64,000 bases of DNA from Pusillimonas sp. TS35 (GCF_009857885.1 NZ_WWER01000001.1:310001-374000), one strand, 5' to 3'. Shown: positions 15,680-25,530, counted from the stretch's first letter. Numbers and translations are program-made. The notes: generated by a model not told the origin, from the sequence alone.

Positions 15680-16918
15680 TCAGGCCCGCTCCATGTACAG
15701 GGCCTCGAATTTGCCCACGGCGTGGGCAAGCGTGAAGTTATGCTCAATGCGCCGGCGCGCGGCCTGGCCCAGCGCTTGCAACTGCTCGAGGTCGTGGGCA
15801 GCCAGTGCGTCGATGGCCTGCGCCAGGGCTTCGGTATCGCCAGGCGCCACCACCTTGCCGGTATCGCCGACCAGCACACGTGCGTCGCCCACGTCAGTGG
15901 TCACGCAGGGTAGGCCGACACTCATGGCTTCGCCCAGCACGTTCGGAAAGCCTTCAGTTCGCGAATGCAGGCAGAACACATCCAGCGCGCTCATGCACGC
16001 GGGCACGTCGGCCCGTTCGCCCAAGGTGAGAAACCGCTCCGGGAAACCGCTGGCCTGTATCAGCGTCATGATTTCCTGGTTGTCCGACGTCAGGTCGCGT
16101 CCAATCAGCACAAACCGCAGGCGCTCGTTCCGCCGACCAGCAAGGGTGGCAGCGCGGATGAAGCTGGCCTGATCTTTGGCGGGGCTGTAGCGGCCCACCG
16201 ACCCCACTAGCACTGCATTGTTCGCAATGCCCCATTCTCCGCGCAGGCGCCGACGGTCCGATGCGTTGGGCTGGAACTGATCCGGGTCGTAGCCGTTATG
16301 AATGACCATCATGCGGCGCCTGTCATAGCCGGCGGCCGCATGCACAGATTGCGCCGAATGCGCTACGCAGACAATGCGCGTAGGTAGTGAGGAAGAACAC
16401 ATGGCGCAGAGCTTGCGTATGCCACGCTTCAGGCGAGTGCCACCCGACTCCAGGTGCGAGTTCCGTATGCCCCAAAGCACGGGCCGTATGCCCAATTGGC
16501 GGCCTGCAAGGCCTCCCAGCAGATCGGCGTAATACATCCAGCACTGCAGTACATCTGGCCGGTCGCACCTGAGTGCGCGAACCAAGCGCAGGTAAGTGCG
16601 CGGTGTATCGGCAATGCCGCGCATCGCCAGGTGCGTGACGGGCACGCCCATGGCCTCGAGTCGCGGCCCGAGCACGCCGCGGCTGGTAAGAGAAATCACG
16701 CGGTGGACATAGTCCGGGTTGCCCTGATGCGCCTGTATCAGCCGGAAGAGGAAGCGCTCGGCGCCGCCGATGTCCAGCCCCACGATGACATGTGTGATGC
16801 GAACAGGCTGCGCGCGAGCAGCCGGTTCGCGTGTAACCGGCATGGCAAACGCATTCCCGCGCCCTTGTGCGGCTTGCGGTTGGGCCGCTTGCGGCCGGTT
16901 GCGTTGCGCGGCGCTCAT
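15680..16918 (-). CDS. Glycosyltransferase family 4
   Basis: The protein has 412 residues. The start at 16918 lies inside the stop of the asparagine synthase gene (ATGA) with GGAG ten bases upstream; an upstream extension to 17083 is antisense-like and rejected. After a low-complexity Gln/Ala-rich leader of about 35 residues comes the GT-B core, with THVIVGLDIGGAERFLFRLI at the acceptor side and SRTEGFPNVLGEAMSVGLP at the donor site. It probably adds one sugar of the repeat unit. Donor and linkage cannot be read from the sequence. Confidence 0.85.
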   Translation of the reverse strand: MSAAQRNRPQAAQPQAAQGRGNAFAMPVTREPAARAQPVRITHVIVGLDIGGAERFLFRLIQAHQGNPDYVHRVISLTSRGVLGPRLEAMGVPVTHLAMRGIADTPRTYLRLVRALRCDRPDVLQCWMYYADLLGGLAGRQLGIRPVLWGIRNSHLESGGTRLKRGIRKLCAMCSSSLPTRIVCVAHSAQSVHAAAGYDRRRMMVIHNGYDPDQFQPNASDRRRLRGEWGIANNAVLVGSVGRYSPAKDQASFIRAATLAGRRNERLRFVLIGRDLTSDNQEIMTLIQASGFPERFLTLGERADVPACMSALDVFCLHSRTEGFPNVLGEAMSVGLPCVTTDVGDARVLVGDTGKVVAPGDTEALAQAIDALAAHDLEQLQALGQAARRRIEHNFTLAHAVGKFEALYMERA

Positions 16919-18819
16919 GCTCGTTCTCCGGCCAACCAAGCCTGGAACATCAACACATTCCACAGCTTGCCTGCGTTGTCGGACTTGCCCGCCAGATGGC
17001 GCTGCCAGGCGGCGCGTATCGGCCCTGGATGCAGATAGCCGTCGTTCTGCAGCCTGTCGTGCGCCAACAGTGACTCGGCCCATTCGCGCAGCGGCCCGCG
17101 CAGCCAGTCGCCCAGCGGCACCGAGAATCCTTTCTTGGGCCGTTCAATCAGTTCAGGTGGAACATGTTTGTACAGAATCTGGCGCAGCAGCCATTTGCCC
17201 TGGCCATTGCGTATCTTCATATGCAGCGGCATACGCCAAGCCAGCTCTGCAAAGCGATGATCGAGCATGGGCACGCGCACCTCCAGGCTGTTCGCCATGG
17301 CCGCTCGGTCCACTTTCACCAGAATGTCGTCGGCCATGTAAGACTGGGCACCCACAGCCATCATCCATTCTTCATAGCTGGCGTCGTCAGGCCACTGGCT
17401 TGGATCGCTATATGCGGTGGCTGGTTCGGATGCAGCGAGTGCAATATCTTCGGGCCGATCCCAATGGCTGCTCAATTGGCGAAAGAATGCCTCGCGGCTG
17501 CTCGAACGCAGCAGCGCTGCGAACTTTCCGGATGCCTCGGACGGCATCAGGTCCAGAGATCCTGCGACAGCGCGGCGCAGAGGCCCCGGTACACGACGCA
17601 TTCGCTTCCACAGCGTCGGTACAAAGCGATAAGTGTTATAGCCGCCGCACAGTTCGTCGCCAGCGTCGCCGCTCAAGGCCACCGTCACATGCTCGCGCGC
17701 AAGCTTGCACACCAACAGAGTTGGCAACTGAGAGCTGTCGGCAAAGGGTTCGTCATAAATGCCCGGCAGATCAGGGATCATGTCCTGCGCGTCCTTGGGT
17801 CGCACGAACATTTGCGTATGCTGGGTGCCGAGGTGCCGGGCGACAGCGTCCGCGTGTTCTGCTTCGTTGTACCTGGGGTCGTCGAAGCCGATGGTGAAGG
17901 TGCGTACGGGTTGGCTGCTCTGGGCCTGCATCAGCGCCACGATGAGGCTGCTGTCGATGCCGCCGCTCAGGAATGCGCCCAGCGGTACATCCGAGAGCAT
18001 CTGTCCGCGTATGCTGTTGTTCAGGCTATCCGTCATGGCTTGCACGGCCTCGTCGTCGCTGCCTGTGAACGGGTTCTCCCGTGCGTGCTCCATGGCTTGG
18101 CGCACGTGCCAGTAGCGGCGGGCTTGCTCGGGGCCGCCGACCCGAGCCTGCGCGAGGGCGTCGGTATACAGTGCTATCTGTACATAGCTGCCCGCCTGCA
18201 GTTTATGGATGCCGCGATAGATGCTGTGCGGTGCGCCGATATAGCCATGGCGCAGCAGCATGGCCACCGCATCGCGGTTAATGTCGGCGCGAAAAGCAGG
18301 GTGTGCCTTGAGCGCTTTGAGCTCCGAGCCGAAATACAGGTTTCCGCCGAGCCAGCCCCAGTACAGCGGTTTTTCGCCCAGGCGGTCGCGTGCGAGGGTA
18401 AGTGTTTGGTTTTGCTTGTCCCACAGGGCGATGGCAAACATGCCGATGGCTGCCTGCAGCGTTTTTTCGACGCCCCAAGCGGCGAAGCAGGCCAACAGAG
18501 TTTCGGTATCGGCGTGCCCGCGCCACGACGGCGCGGCGCCTTCGCGCGCAAGTTGCTCGCGCAGCGAGAGATGGTTGTAGATTTCGCCGTTGAACACTAA
18601 GGCATAGCGCCGGCACGCCGAGTGCATGGGCTGGTGGCCGGCCGGCGAGAGGTCAAGAATTGCCAGCCGCTTGTGTGCCAGCGTCAGGCCGCACCGGTCG
18701 TCCGACCAGATGCCTGTGTCGTCGGGGCCGCGGTGCGCGATCGCCTCCGCCATCATTAAGCCCGCCTGCTCGCGCGGGCAGCTTGTATCAGAGGTATAAA
18801 AGCCGGCCAGGCCGCACAT
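16915..18819 (-). CDS. asnB: Asparagine synthase (glutamine-hydrolysing)
   Basis: The protein has 634 residues. Cys2 (MCGLAGF) is the glutaminase nucleophile of the N-terminal class II amidotransferase domain. The synthase domain holds the pyrophosphate loop FLSGGIDSSLIVAL. AsnB-type proteins are common in O-antigen and exopolysaccharide loci, where related enzymes (WbpS-like) amidate sugar carboxyl groups. Whether this one makes free asparagine or amidates a uronic acid is undecided. It sits between two glycosyltransferase genes, with gaps of three bases or overlap. Confidence 0.88.
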   Translation of the reverse strand: MCGLAGFYTSDTSCPREQAGLMMAEAIAHRGPDDTGIWSDDRCGLTLAHKRLAILDLSPAGHQPMHSACRRYALVFNGEIYNHLSLREQLAREGAAPSWRGHADTETLLACFAAWGVEKTLQAAIGMFAIALWDKQNQTLTLARDRLGEKPLYWGWLGGNLYFGSELKALKAHPAFRADINRDAVAMLLRHGYIGAPHSIYRGIHKLQAGSYVQIALYTDALAQARVGGPEQARRYWHVRQAMEHARENPFTGSDDEAVQAMTDSLNNSIRGQMLSDVPLGAFLSGGIDSSLIVALMQAQSSQPVRTFTIGFDDPRYNEAEHADAVARHLGTQHTQMFVRPKDAQDMIPDLPGIYDEPFADSSQLPTLLVCKLAREHVTVALSGDAGDELCGGYNTYRFVPTLWKRMRRVPGPLRRAVAGSLDLMPSEASGKFAALLRSSSREAFFRQLSSHWDRPEDIALAASEPATAYSDPSQWPDDASYEEWMMAVGAQSYMADDILVKVDRAAMANSLEVRVPMLDHRFAELAWRMPLHMKIRNGQGKWLLRQILYKHVPPELIERPKKGFSVPLGDWLRGPLREWAESLLAHDRLQNDGYLHPGPIRAAWQRHLAGKSDNAGKLWNVLMFQAWLAGERA

Positions 18820-18822
18820 ATG

Positions 18823-19953
18823 CTACATCCTTTGTGTGCGAGGGTTTACAGAGTGCTGGGGATCCAGCACGGCGAGATAGGCATCGACGGCTTTATCGAC
18901 GCTGAAGTCCTGCGCGCGCCTTTGCACATCGAAATCGGCACGAGTAGCGCCCAGCGTGTCGCGTACGGCGTCGGCCAGCGCGGGCGCATCGCCCACCGGC
19001 ACCAGCCGGCCCCACTTTCCATGACCCAGGATTTCTTCGGGCCCGCTCGGGCAGGCGGTGCTGATCACCGGTGTACCGCAGGCCATAGCCTCGACCAGGA
19101 CATTGCCAAACCCTTCCCAGCGTGAACTGAGCACAAACACCGATGCAGCGCGCATCCAGTTGTAGGGATTGGCTTGGAAGCCGGCGAGCAGAATGTCATC
19201 GCGGTACGGCGATGACTGCACTAGGGCTTCCAGGGCAGGGCGTTCTGTGCCTTCGCCCAGAATGGCCAGGCGCGCAGGCCGGCCCTCGCGCACGAGGTTG
19301 AAGGCTTGTATCAGCGTGCCGAAGTCCTTTTCGGGGCTCAGGCGGCCCGCGCCCACGATGAGCGGCGGACCGCCCGGCGTGAACCAGGGGTGAGATAGCG
19401 GCTCGCCGCTTTGCTTCACCAAGGCGACCGTCTCGATAGGGTTGTGGCAGGTGGCAATGCGGTCGCGCGGGTAGCCGATGCGACGCGCCAGATCGTCGGC
19501 CACGCCATTTGAAACGGCCACCACGGCATCCGCGCGCGGATAAGACAGGCGCATGATGCCCGGCAGTACGCGCGCCACCGGCCCGCCCGCATCGGCCATG
19601 GCCTGCGATAGGTTTGCGTGGTCGGAGAGCACCAGTCGCGTGCTCGCGCCCGACAGCGCGCGTGCCCAAACGGCAACCACATTCACATAATTCATCGCGG
19701 ACAGCATTACGCGCGGATGCCGGGTGCGCAGGTAGCGTGCCAGGGCGAACACGGTGCCCAGCGTGCGCCGGGCGGACAGTACGATGACGTTGACACGTGC
19801 GTCCACCTGAGAGCGGTAGATGCCTTCGTTGGTGCGCAGCACCAGATCCACCGGCAGCCCCCGCGCTGCCAGGCCGTTGGCCAATGACACCATCACGCGT
19901 TCGGCGCCGCCGCCGTTGAGCGAAGGAATGAAGAGGGCAATGGCTTGTGTCAT
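18823..19953 (-). CDS. Glycosyltransferase family 4
   Basis: The protein has 376 residues with a GT-B fold: FIPSLNGGGAERVMVSLANG at the N-terminus, GAGRLSPEKDFGTLIQAF at the start of the donor domain, and SRWEGFGNVLVEAMACGTPV carrying the EX7E motif. It starts inside the stop codon of the pyruvyltransferase-like gene (ATGA). It is the third glycosyltransferase of the block. With the PglC-like enzyme this suggests a repeat unit of about four sugars. Confidence 0.87.
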   Translation of the reverse strand: MTQAIALFIPSLNGGGAERVMVSLANGLAARGLPVDLVLRTNEGIYRSQVDARVNVIVLSARRTLGTVFALARYLRTRHPRVMLSAMNYVNVVAVWARALSGASTRLVLSDHANLSQAMADAGGPVARVLPGIMRLSYPRADAVVAVSNGVADDLARRIGYPRDRIATCHNPIETVALVKQSGEPLSHPWFTPGGPPLIVGAGRLSPEKDFGTLIQAFNLVREGRPARLAILGEGTERPALEALVQSSPYRDDILLAGFQANPYNWMRAASVFVLSSRWEGFGNVLVEAMACGTPVISTACPSGPEEILGHGKWGRLVPVGDAPALADAVRDTLGATRADFDVQRRAQDFSVDKAVDAYLAVLDPQHSVNPRTQRM

Positions 19954-21365
19954 GACTGACTCCCGCTGGCCGGCGCGAGCACCGCGCGCACGAAATCGTC
20001 GCGCAGGCGCTGGCGCACGCCTTCAAGGCTGATGGGCCTTGCATTCAGCAGCGCGCGCGCGACATCTTGGGGGCGGTTTTCATGGAACCGCGCAAGGGGG
20101 GTGCAGGCCGACGGTTGCCGGCAATAGGCAAACAGTTCGCGTACCTTTGGATCCCACTCAAAGGCGATCACCGGCACATTCATGGCAATGGCGGTGACGG
20201 CGGCGTGCATGCGCCATGCGGCCAAAGCCTGATAGCCGCTGATTCGTTTGATCAGCGCATGGGGGCTGTCAATGTCCGCGCACACTGAAATGCCCGGCGC
20301 TACACGTTCGAGCGCCGTACCCAGTTCGTGCGCAAAGGTGTTGTCGGGTGGTGCGCCATTGGACAGGATCTCGATGCGGTGCGCGCCTTCGCGCGCTGCG
20401 AGCGCCTGTGCCACCTCTATCCACCACTGCACGGCGAAGCTGCGGTCGGCCATCGGATGATCAGGCATCAACGCGGCCAGCACATCCGGAGCGATGACGC
20501 CCAAGCCCAGCTTGCCCTGCGGTGCAGCGTTGCTGGCGCCACCCTCGATATTGCCATCGGTGTGGTGGCCAGTGCGCAACACGCTGCGCTCATGGGTGGG
20601 TTCATTAGCCGGGGCATCGATGCACGTCCCGGTGTGCATGTCATTCTTCGGGCGTGCGAGATAAAGCCCGCTGTCGTAACCCGCGGTGATTTTGGTCGCA
20701 TCGTGCGGCCGAGCAGCTTGCGCGACCAGATTGCGCGAATGTTCGTCGCGGCAGACGATGGCGGTGACCGCCGGTGAGGCGGCGATGCGGGCCACGATCT
20801 TGCGGCACAGCCAGCTGTAGCGCTTGCCCGCGCCGACCGCAAACAGGGAAACCGGCACCTTGTGTCGTTCGCACTGCTGCACGATACGAAGGATCTGCAG
20901 TGGAAAGTTCAGGAAGTTGTCCATCAGCAGATTGCCGCCGCCGATAACCACGCGCTGGTATTGCCGCACGTCGTAGCCGGCGGCGATGCGCCGGTAGCGC
21001 GTCGCATAGAAGAGCAGGGCAATGGCATAGTTCACGGTGGGCGAGCGCAGAAGCCACTGTTTTAGGCCCACGCCTGTTTGCGCGGGCGCAGGGGCCGGTG
21101 CGCCCGACGTGCGCAAGCTGCTCGAGCCATCTGGACTGTCCGGCGTGCTGTGGTTGTGTGCGCCGCGGGCCGCGATCCCTGCACTGTGTGCGTCGGCCGT
21201 GTGGTCCAGGGCGGGTTTGCCGAAGAAGTCCCTGAACTCGGCAGCAACGCCATGATCAGCGCACAGCTTCTCAATGGCCAGACGAATGATGCCGTCGCCC
21301 ACATTGCGCGAGGTGTATTCGCCGGCGAACAGCGTCTTGCCCAATGGCGCATGGGTCGTGTTCAT
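19950..21365 (-). CDS. Polysaccharide pyruvyltransferase family protein
   Basis: The protein has 471 residues from an ATG that overlaps the flippase stop (ATGA); the longer upstream frame is a shadow. Family features are YTSRNVGDGIIRLAIEKL near the N-terminus, VVIGGGNLLMDNF, and WRMHAAVTAIAMNVPVIAFE near the C-terminus. Members add a pyruvyl ketal from phosphoenolpyruvate to exopolysaccharide sugars, but the family also includes glycosyltransferase-like proteins. Two hydrophilic insertions, about residues 65-95 and 240-285, are unusual. They make it longer than typical members (about 350-400 residues). Confidence 0.8.
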   Translation of the reverse strand: MNTTHAPLGKTLFAGEYTSRNVGDGIIRLAIEKLCADHGVAAEFRDFFGKPALDHTADAHSAGIAARGAHNHSTPDSPDGSSSLRTSGAPAPAPAQTGVGLKQWLLRSPTVNYAIALLFYATRYRRIAAGYDVRQYQRVVIGGGNLLMDNFLNFPLQILRIVQQCERHKVPVSLFAVGAGKRYSWLCRKIVARIAASPAVTAIVCRDEHSRNLVAQAARPHDATKITAGYDSGLYLARPKNDMHTGTCIDAPANEPTHERSVLRTGHHTDGNIEGGASNAAPQGKLGLGVIAPDVLAALMPDHPMADRSFAVQWWIEVAQALAAREGAHRIEILSNGAPPDNTFAHELGTALERVAPGISVCADIDSPHALIKRISGYQALAAWRMHAAVTAIAMNVPVIAFEWDPKVRELFAYCRQPSACTPLARFHENRPQDVARALLNARPISLEGVRQRLRDDFVRAVLAPASGSQS

Positions 21366-22834
21366 GTCTGAACCCCCGCGCGCTTCTTGATCTGCCGGGC
21401 ATGCAGCGCCAGCAGCTTGTTGCGGATCAGCACAAAACCCTCCACTGAAAGTAATTGCCCGGCGATTGCGTACGTAAGGATGAAGCAGGCGGAGCCTGCC
21501 GCCACCGCGAGCATTGGTGCGGCGTCGATACCGAGCAACAGGCCCCAGGCCAGCGCGGCTGCGACGGCCGAGGCGAACACTGGCTTGATGATGTCGCGCA
21601 ACTGGAGGGCGAGGCGGTAACCCAGCAGCGTGTGCGAGTAGTACATGTAAGGCAGGCAGGACAGCGCGGCCGCCACCACCTGGCCGATCAGGATGGCCAT
21701 GATGCCGAAGGGGGCGGTGGCGGCCAGCAATGCGAGGTGCAAACCTTTCTTCACCAGGCCCACATACAGCACGAGGTCGCTGCGTCCCTTGACCTTCAGC
21801 ATATTCAGGTTGATGGTATGCACCGGGAAGACAACGCCCGCGATGCACAGCAGTTGAAGATAGGGCACCGCTGGCATCCAGCGTGGGTTGAACGCAAGCG
21901 CGAATAGCGGTTCGCTCAACAGCGTAAGCACGGCCAGGCATGGTGTGATCACGAAGAACAGCAGTTGCAGAATCGTTCGGTACATCATCCGCAGGCCGTC
22001 GGCCTCGTTCTGTATCTGTGCCATGGCCGGATACGTGGCTTGCTGGACTGCGGCATTCACCTGGTCAACCACCAGGTCGCGGATGCGTTTGGCGAAGTAA
22101 TACAGGCCGGTGATCTCGGGCGTGAACAGTTTGCCGATAACCAGGATGTAGGCGTTCTCGTACAGGACGTTGAGCACGCCCTCGATAGTCAGCATGGAGC
22201 CGAAGCCGAACATCCGTCGCAGCGCCGCCCCACTGAAGTTCAACTGCGGACGCCAGGTGCTGTGCACCCACAGCAGCACGGTGGACACTGTGGCCATGGC
22301 GATAAATTGCGCCACCAGGCTCCAGACACCGAAGCCCGCATAAGCCATGGCCACGGCCAGCACACCCGCCACAATAGTTGCTGTCGAGTTGACGCGCATC
22401 AGCGTCTTGAAGTCCATATCGCGGTTCATCAGCGCAAGTTGCACCACCTTGAACGCATTGATGAACAACACCACACCGATGACGCGAAGCATCAGCGTCA
22501 GGTCCGCATGCCCGTAGTACTGCGCAACCCATGGCGCCGATACATAAAGCAAAGGGTAGAGCAGCAGGCTCAGAGCCAGGTTGGCGAAGAACGCGGTGGA
22601 CAGGTCTTCGGGCGTGATCGACGGCTGTCGAATAATGGCCTGGCCGAAGCCAGACACCATGAGGGCGTCGGCGATGGCGTAGCAGATCGCGACCATCGCC
22701 ATCAGTCCAAAGGCCTCCGGCGCCAGGAAGCGGGCCAGGAACAGGGTGAACAACACGGACGCGCCGCGGCTGACCAGCATATTAGCCACGTTCCAGACAA
22801 TACCCGTGCCGATTTTCCTGTTCAGAGTAGTCAC
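21362..22834 (-). CDS. Lipid-linked oligosaccharide flippase, Wzx/WzxC (MOP superfamily)
   Basis: The protein has 490 residues with about 12-14 membrane segments in the pattern of the polysaccharide transporter family. It starts NRKIGTGIVWNVANMLVSRG, close to WzxC-type flippases. It would move undecaprenyl-linked repeat units across the inner membrane. The start codon is GTG at 22834 and overlaps the stop of wzc (GTGA), so its translation is probably coupled to wzc. Confidence 0.87.
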   Translation of the reverse strand: MTTLNRKIGTGIVWNVANMLVSRGASVLFTLFLARFLAPEAFGLMAMVAICYAIADALMVSGFGQAIIRQPSITPEDLSTAFFANLALSLLLYPLLYVSAPWVAQYYGHADLTLMLRVIGVVLFINAFKVVQLALMNRDMDFKTLMRVNSTATIVAGVLAVAMAYAGFGVWSLVAQFIAMATVSTVLLWVHSTWRPQLNFSGAALRRMFGFGSMLTIEGVLNVLYENAYILVIGKLFTPEITGLYYFAKRIRDLVVDQVNAAVQQATYPAMAQIQNEADGLRMMYRTILQLLFFVITPCLAVLTLLSEPLFALAFNPRWMPAVPYLQLLCIAGVVFPVHTINLNMLKVKGRSDLVLYVGLVKKGLHLALLAATAPFGIMAILIGQVVAAALSCLPYMYYSHTLLGYRLALQLRDIIKPVFASAVAAALAWGLLLGIDAAPMLAVAAGSACFILTYAIAGQLLSVEGFVLIRNKLLALHARQIKKRAGVQT

Positions 22835-25065
22835 TGGCTGCGTCCTTCGGTGTCATACTCATAGTTGGTATAGCGGTAGTTGCTGTACTTGCCGCTGTAC
22901 CGCCTTGAGGTCGCCACCAGGTCGTTGAAAATCACGCCTTTCATGTGGGCGCCGGCATTGCGCAGACGCTTGGCTGATTCCTCGATTTCACCCAGAGTCG
23001 TCGTGCCGGCTCGCGCCAGCAGGAATACCGTGCCCGCCCTGGGCGCAAGCACCATGGCATCCGATACGGCCAGTACCGGTGTGGTGTCGAGCAGCACCAG
23101 GTCGTAGTCATTCGACAGCTCGTCGATCAGCGTTGTCGCCGCCGAAGACATCAGCAGTTCAGCCGGATTGGGCGGCAGTGTGCCGGTGGTAATCAAGTCC
23201 ACGTTGGGCATCACGTTGTGTCGTATCGCTTTCTCGCGGCTCAGGCTGCCGGCAATCAGTTCGCTCAAACCATCGCGGCGGTCCATGCCGAAGTACTGGT
23301 TCAGGTAGCCCTTGCGCAAGTCAGCATCCACCAGCAGCACACGCTTGTTGCCTGCGCCCAGGATGGCCGCGAAATTCACGCTGGAGAATGATTTGCCGAT
23401 ACCTGGAGTCGGACCTGTGAACAGCACGATGTTATTGGGCGCATCAAGCAGAATGAACTGCAGAGCGGTGCGCAGGCTGCGCAGGCTTTCCACGGCAGGA
23501 TCCTTGGGCGAGGCAATCGCCAGCACGTGGTTCCCGGCGGCGCGGCTCGCGATCAACGACTGCAGGCTGTACTGCGGCGCCGAGTGCGGAATGGTCGCGT
23601 AAACATGCAGGCCCAGGGTCGATTCGATGTCCGACGGATCCTTGATGCCGGGCCGCAGCATGTTGCGCACCAGTGCAACACCTACGCCGACAATCAGCCC
23701 GGCGAGGATGGCTATGGCAATGACCAAGGGGCGGTCGGGCTTGATGGGGCTGATCGGCATGACTGCTTGGTCCACCACCCGAACGTTGCCGACCTTGCCC
23801 TCCTTGACCAGGCGCAGTTGCTGAGCACTGTTGAGCAGGTTCACATACAGCTCGCCATTAACCTTCACATCGCGCATCAGATCCAGCAGTTGCTGCTCCA
23901 GGTCCGGCAGCTTGCGGATCTGCGCTGATAGGGCGTCGAGCTCTTTCTTCACGGCGGCAATCTGCTCGTTCACGACCTGCATGGCCGGGTGCTCGGGTGT
24001 ATATTGCGCCAGCAGCTCGCGGCGCTTCTGCTCCAGCGTGAACAATTGGTTCTGCAGCGACACCGACGTGTTGAGAGAGAGCGAGCCTTCCGTCGTCAGG
24101 TCGAATGTGCCATGGGCATCGCGGAACTTTGTGTAGCGCGTTGCCGCATCGTCCATCTTGCGCTTGAGCTCGGGCAGGAAGTCATCCAGGAAGGCCAGCG
24201 ATTTTTCTGCTTCGGCTGCTTTGCGCTCGACGTTTTGCTTGACGTAGGCGTCGCCGACGGCGTTGAGGATGTTGGTGATCCGTTGCGGGTTGGTGCCCGC
24301 AAGCGTAATGGCCAGCACGCCCGACTGCTTGCCCCGCTCGGTGATCATGAGCTGATCCTGCAGGCGCCGAACCATGGACAGGCGCGATTGCCGCACCAGC
24401 AAGAATTCCGCACCAGGCTTGCCCTTGAGAGACTCCACCTCAATCGTGCCCGCGTCCTCGCCATGCCCGTAGGTGACCTGCTCGCCTACGCGGCCCTCGG
24501 TCAGCACTTTGCCGTCGGGGTCATGCAGTGTGTAGCCGCGCTCGCTGGCGACCAGCGTGAGCGTCTGGCCTTCCAGGCGGGTGGGCACTGACAACGCGCG
24601 CAGCTTGATCGATTCATTGCCCGATACATAGCCGCCGAAGCCCAGCACCCCGGGATCGGAAAGTTCGGTCGAACGCGCCGCCAGCCACGGCCCGATGAAC
24701 GGTGCATAGTTGGGCCGTGCGCTGATATAAAGCTTCAGGTTATCGACAGCCTGGCCCACGACCAGGCGCGAGTGCAGGATCTCGATCTCCGCAGTGGCGG
24801 GAGACTGCACGTCGAACATGCTGTACACCTCGCTGAGCACGTTTGAATTCACGGGCTGGTTCTGCTCCACTTGGATCAGGCTGTCGGCCTGATACACCGG
24901 CTGGCTCAGAAAGGCATACAAGGCGCCGAGCAGTGTGGTGATCAGCGTGATGATGCCGATCAGCCAGCGTGCTTCGACAATGACATCGAGCATGCTCATG
25001 AAGTCAATGTCGTCGCCTTCTTTCAGGTCGGCAAGGGAAGGGGTATTGCTGTCTGCTTTCGTCAT
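22831..25065 (-). CDS. wzc: Wzc-type polysaccharide co-polymerase with tyrosine autokinase domain
   Basis: The protein has 744 residues. An N-terminal Wzz domain has a first membrane helix near residue 35. A long coiled periplasmic region follows (about 60-445, with a GNVR domain). After a second helix near 450 comes the BY-kinase domain: Walker A TGPTPGIGKS, Walker A' LLVDADLRKG and Walker B LVLLDTTPVLA. The C-terminus has a tyrosine cluster (YSGKYSNYRYTNYEYD) for autophosphorylation. It controls chain length and couples with the Wza pore. The phosphatase gene wzb lies 21 bases upstream. Confidence 0.95.
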   Translation of the reverse strand: MTKADSNTPSLADLKEGDDIDFMSMLDVIVEARWLIGIITLITTLLGALYAFLSQPVYQADSLIQVEQNQPVNSNVLSEVYSMFDVQSPATAEIEILHSRLVVGQAVDNLKLYISARPNYAPFIGPWLAARSTELSDPGVLGFGGYVSGNESIKLRALSVPTRLEGQTLTLVASERGYTLHDPDGKVLTEGRVGEQVTYGHGEDAGTIEVESLKGKPGAEFLLVRQSRLSMVRRLQDQLMITERGKQSGVLAITLAGTNPQRITNILNAVGDAYVKQNVERKAAEAEKSLAFLDDFLPELKRKMDDAATRYTKFRDAHGTFDLTTEGSLSLNTSVSLQNQLFTLEQKRRELLAQYTPEHPAMQVVNEQIAAVKKELDALSAQIRKLPDLEQQLLDLMRDVKVNGELYVNLLNSAQQLRLVKEGKVGNVRVVDQAVMPISPIKPDRPLVIAIAILAGLIVGVGVALVRNMLRPGIKDPSDIESTLGLHVYATIPHSAPQYSLQSLIASRAAGNHVLAIASPKDPAVESLRSLRTALQFILLDAPNNIVLFTGPTPGIGKSFSSVNFAAILGAGNKRVLLVDADLRKGYLNQYFGMDRRDGLSELIAGSLSREKAIRHNVMPNVDLITTGTLPPNPAELLMSSAATTLIDELSNDYDLVLLDTTPVLAVSDAMVLAPRAGTVFLLARAGTTTLGEIEESAKRLRNAGAHMKGVIFNDLVATSRRYSGKYSNYRYTNYEYDTEGRSQ

Positions 25066-25086
25066 TCTGCGATAGGCCCGCGAAGC

Positions 25087-25530
25087 TTAGCTGAGCTGCG
25101 CGATGCGCGCGGCCCAGTACCCGACATTGCGGGCAATGGTTGAGTGAGCGGTCTCGAAGGCCGCCAGCGGTTGGCGATAGGGGTCATCAATATCGATTGG
25201 CCCTTGCTGTTCGAAGTCGCCGAGGCAGCGTATCTTTCCCCTGGCAAGCGGGAACTTGCGTTCCAGGTCGCGCCGGTGGCGGTCCTCCATCACCAGGATC
25301 AGATCGGCCTCTTCGCACATCCATGCGCTGATCTGCTGCGCCCGATGCTCTGAGAGGTCGATGCCCTCGCGAGCGGCGACCTGCTGCGCCAATTTGTCGG
25401 CGGGCTTGCCCGACAGGGCGGCCAAGCCCGCCGAGAATATTTTTTTGTCCGGCAGTGCCGTCTTGAGCATGGCGGCGGCCACCGGGCTTCGGCAGATATT
25501 GCCCACACATACAACGAGAATGGTGTTCAT
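25087..25530 (-). CDS. wzb: Low molecular weight protein-tyrosine phosphatase (Wzb)
   Basis: The protein has 147 residues. It has the N-terminal phosphatase loop CVGNICRS (Cys8 to Arg14) and the C-terminal general acid region DIDDPYRQPL. It dephosphorylates the tyrosine tail of the Wzc autokinase, allowing cycling during polysaccharide export. It lies between wza and wzc with gaps of 11 and 21 bases, the canonical wza-wzb-wzc order. Confidence 0.95.
   Translation of the reverse strand: MNTILVVCVGNICRSPVAAAMLKTALPDKKIFSAGLAALSGKPADKLAQQVAAREGIDLSEHRAQQISAWMCEEADLILVMEDRHRRDLERKFPLARGKIRCLGDFEQQGPIDIDDPYRQPLAAFETAHSTIARNVGYWAARIAQLS

Noticed and set aside
17164-18600. 478-codon plus-strand frame
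   Set aside because: It is antisense to asnB, which has an intact Cys2 and pyrophosphate loop.
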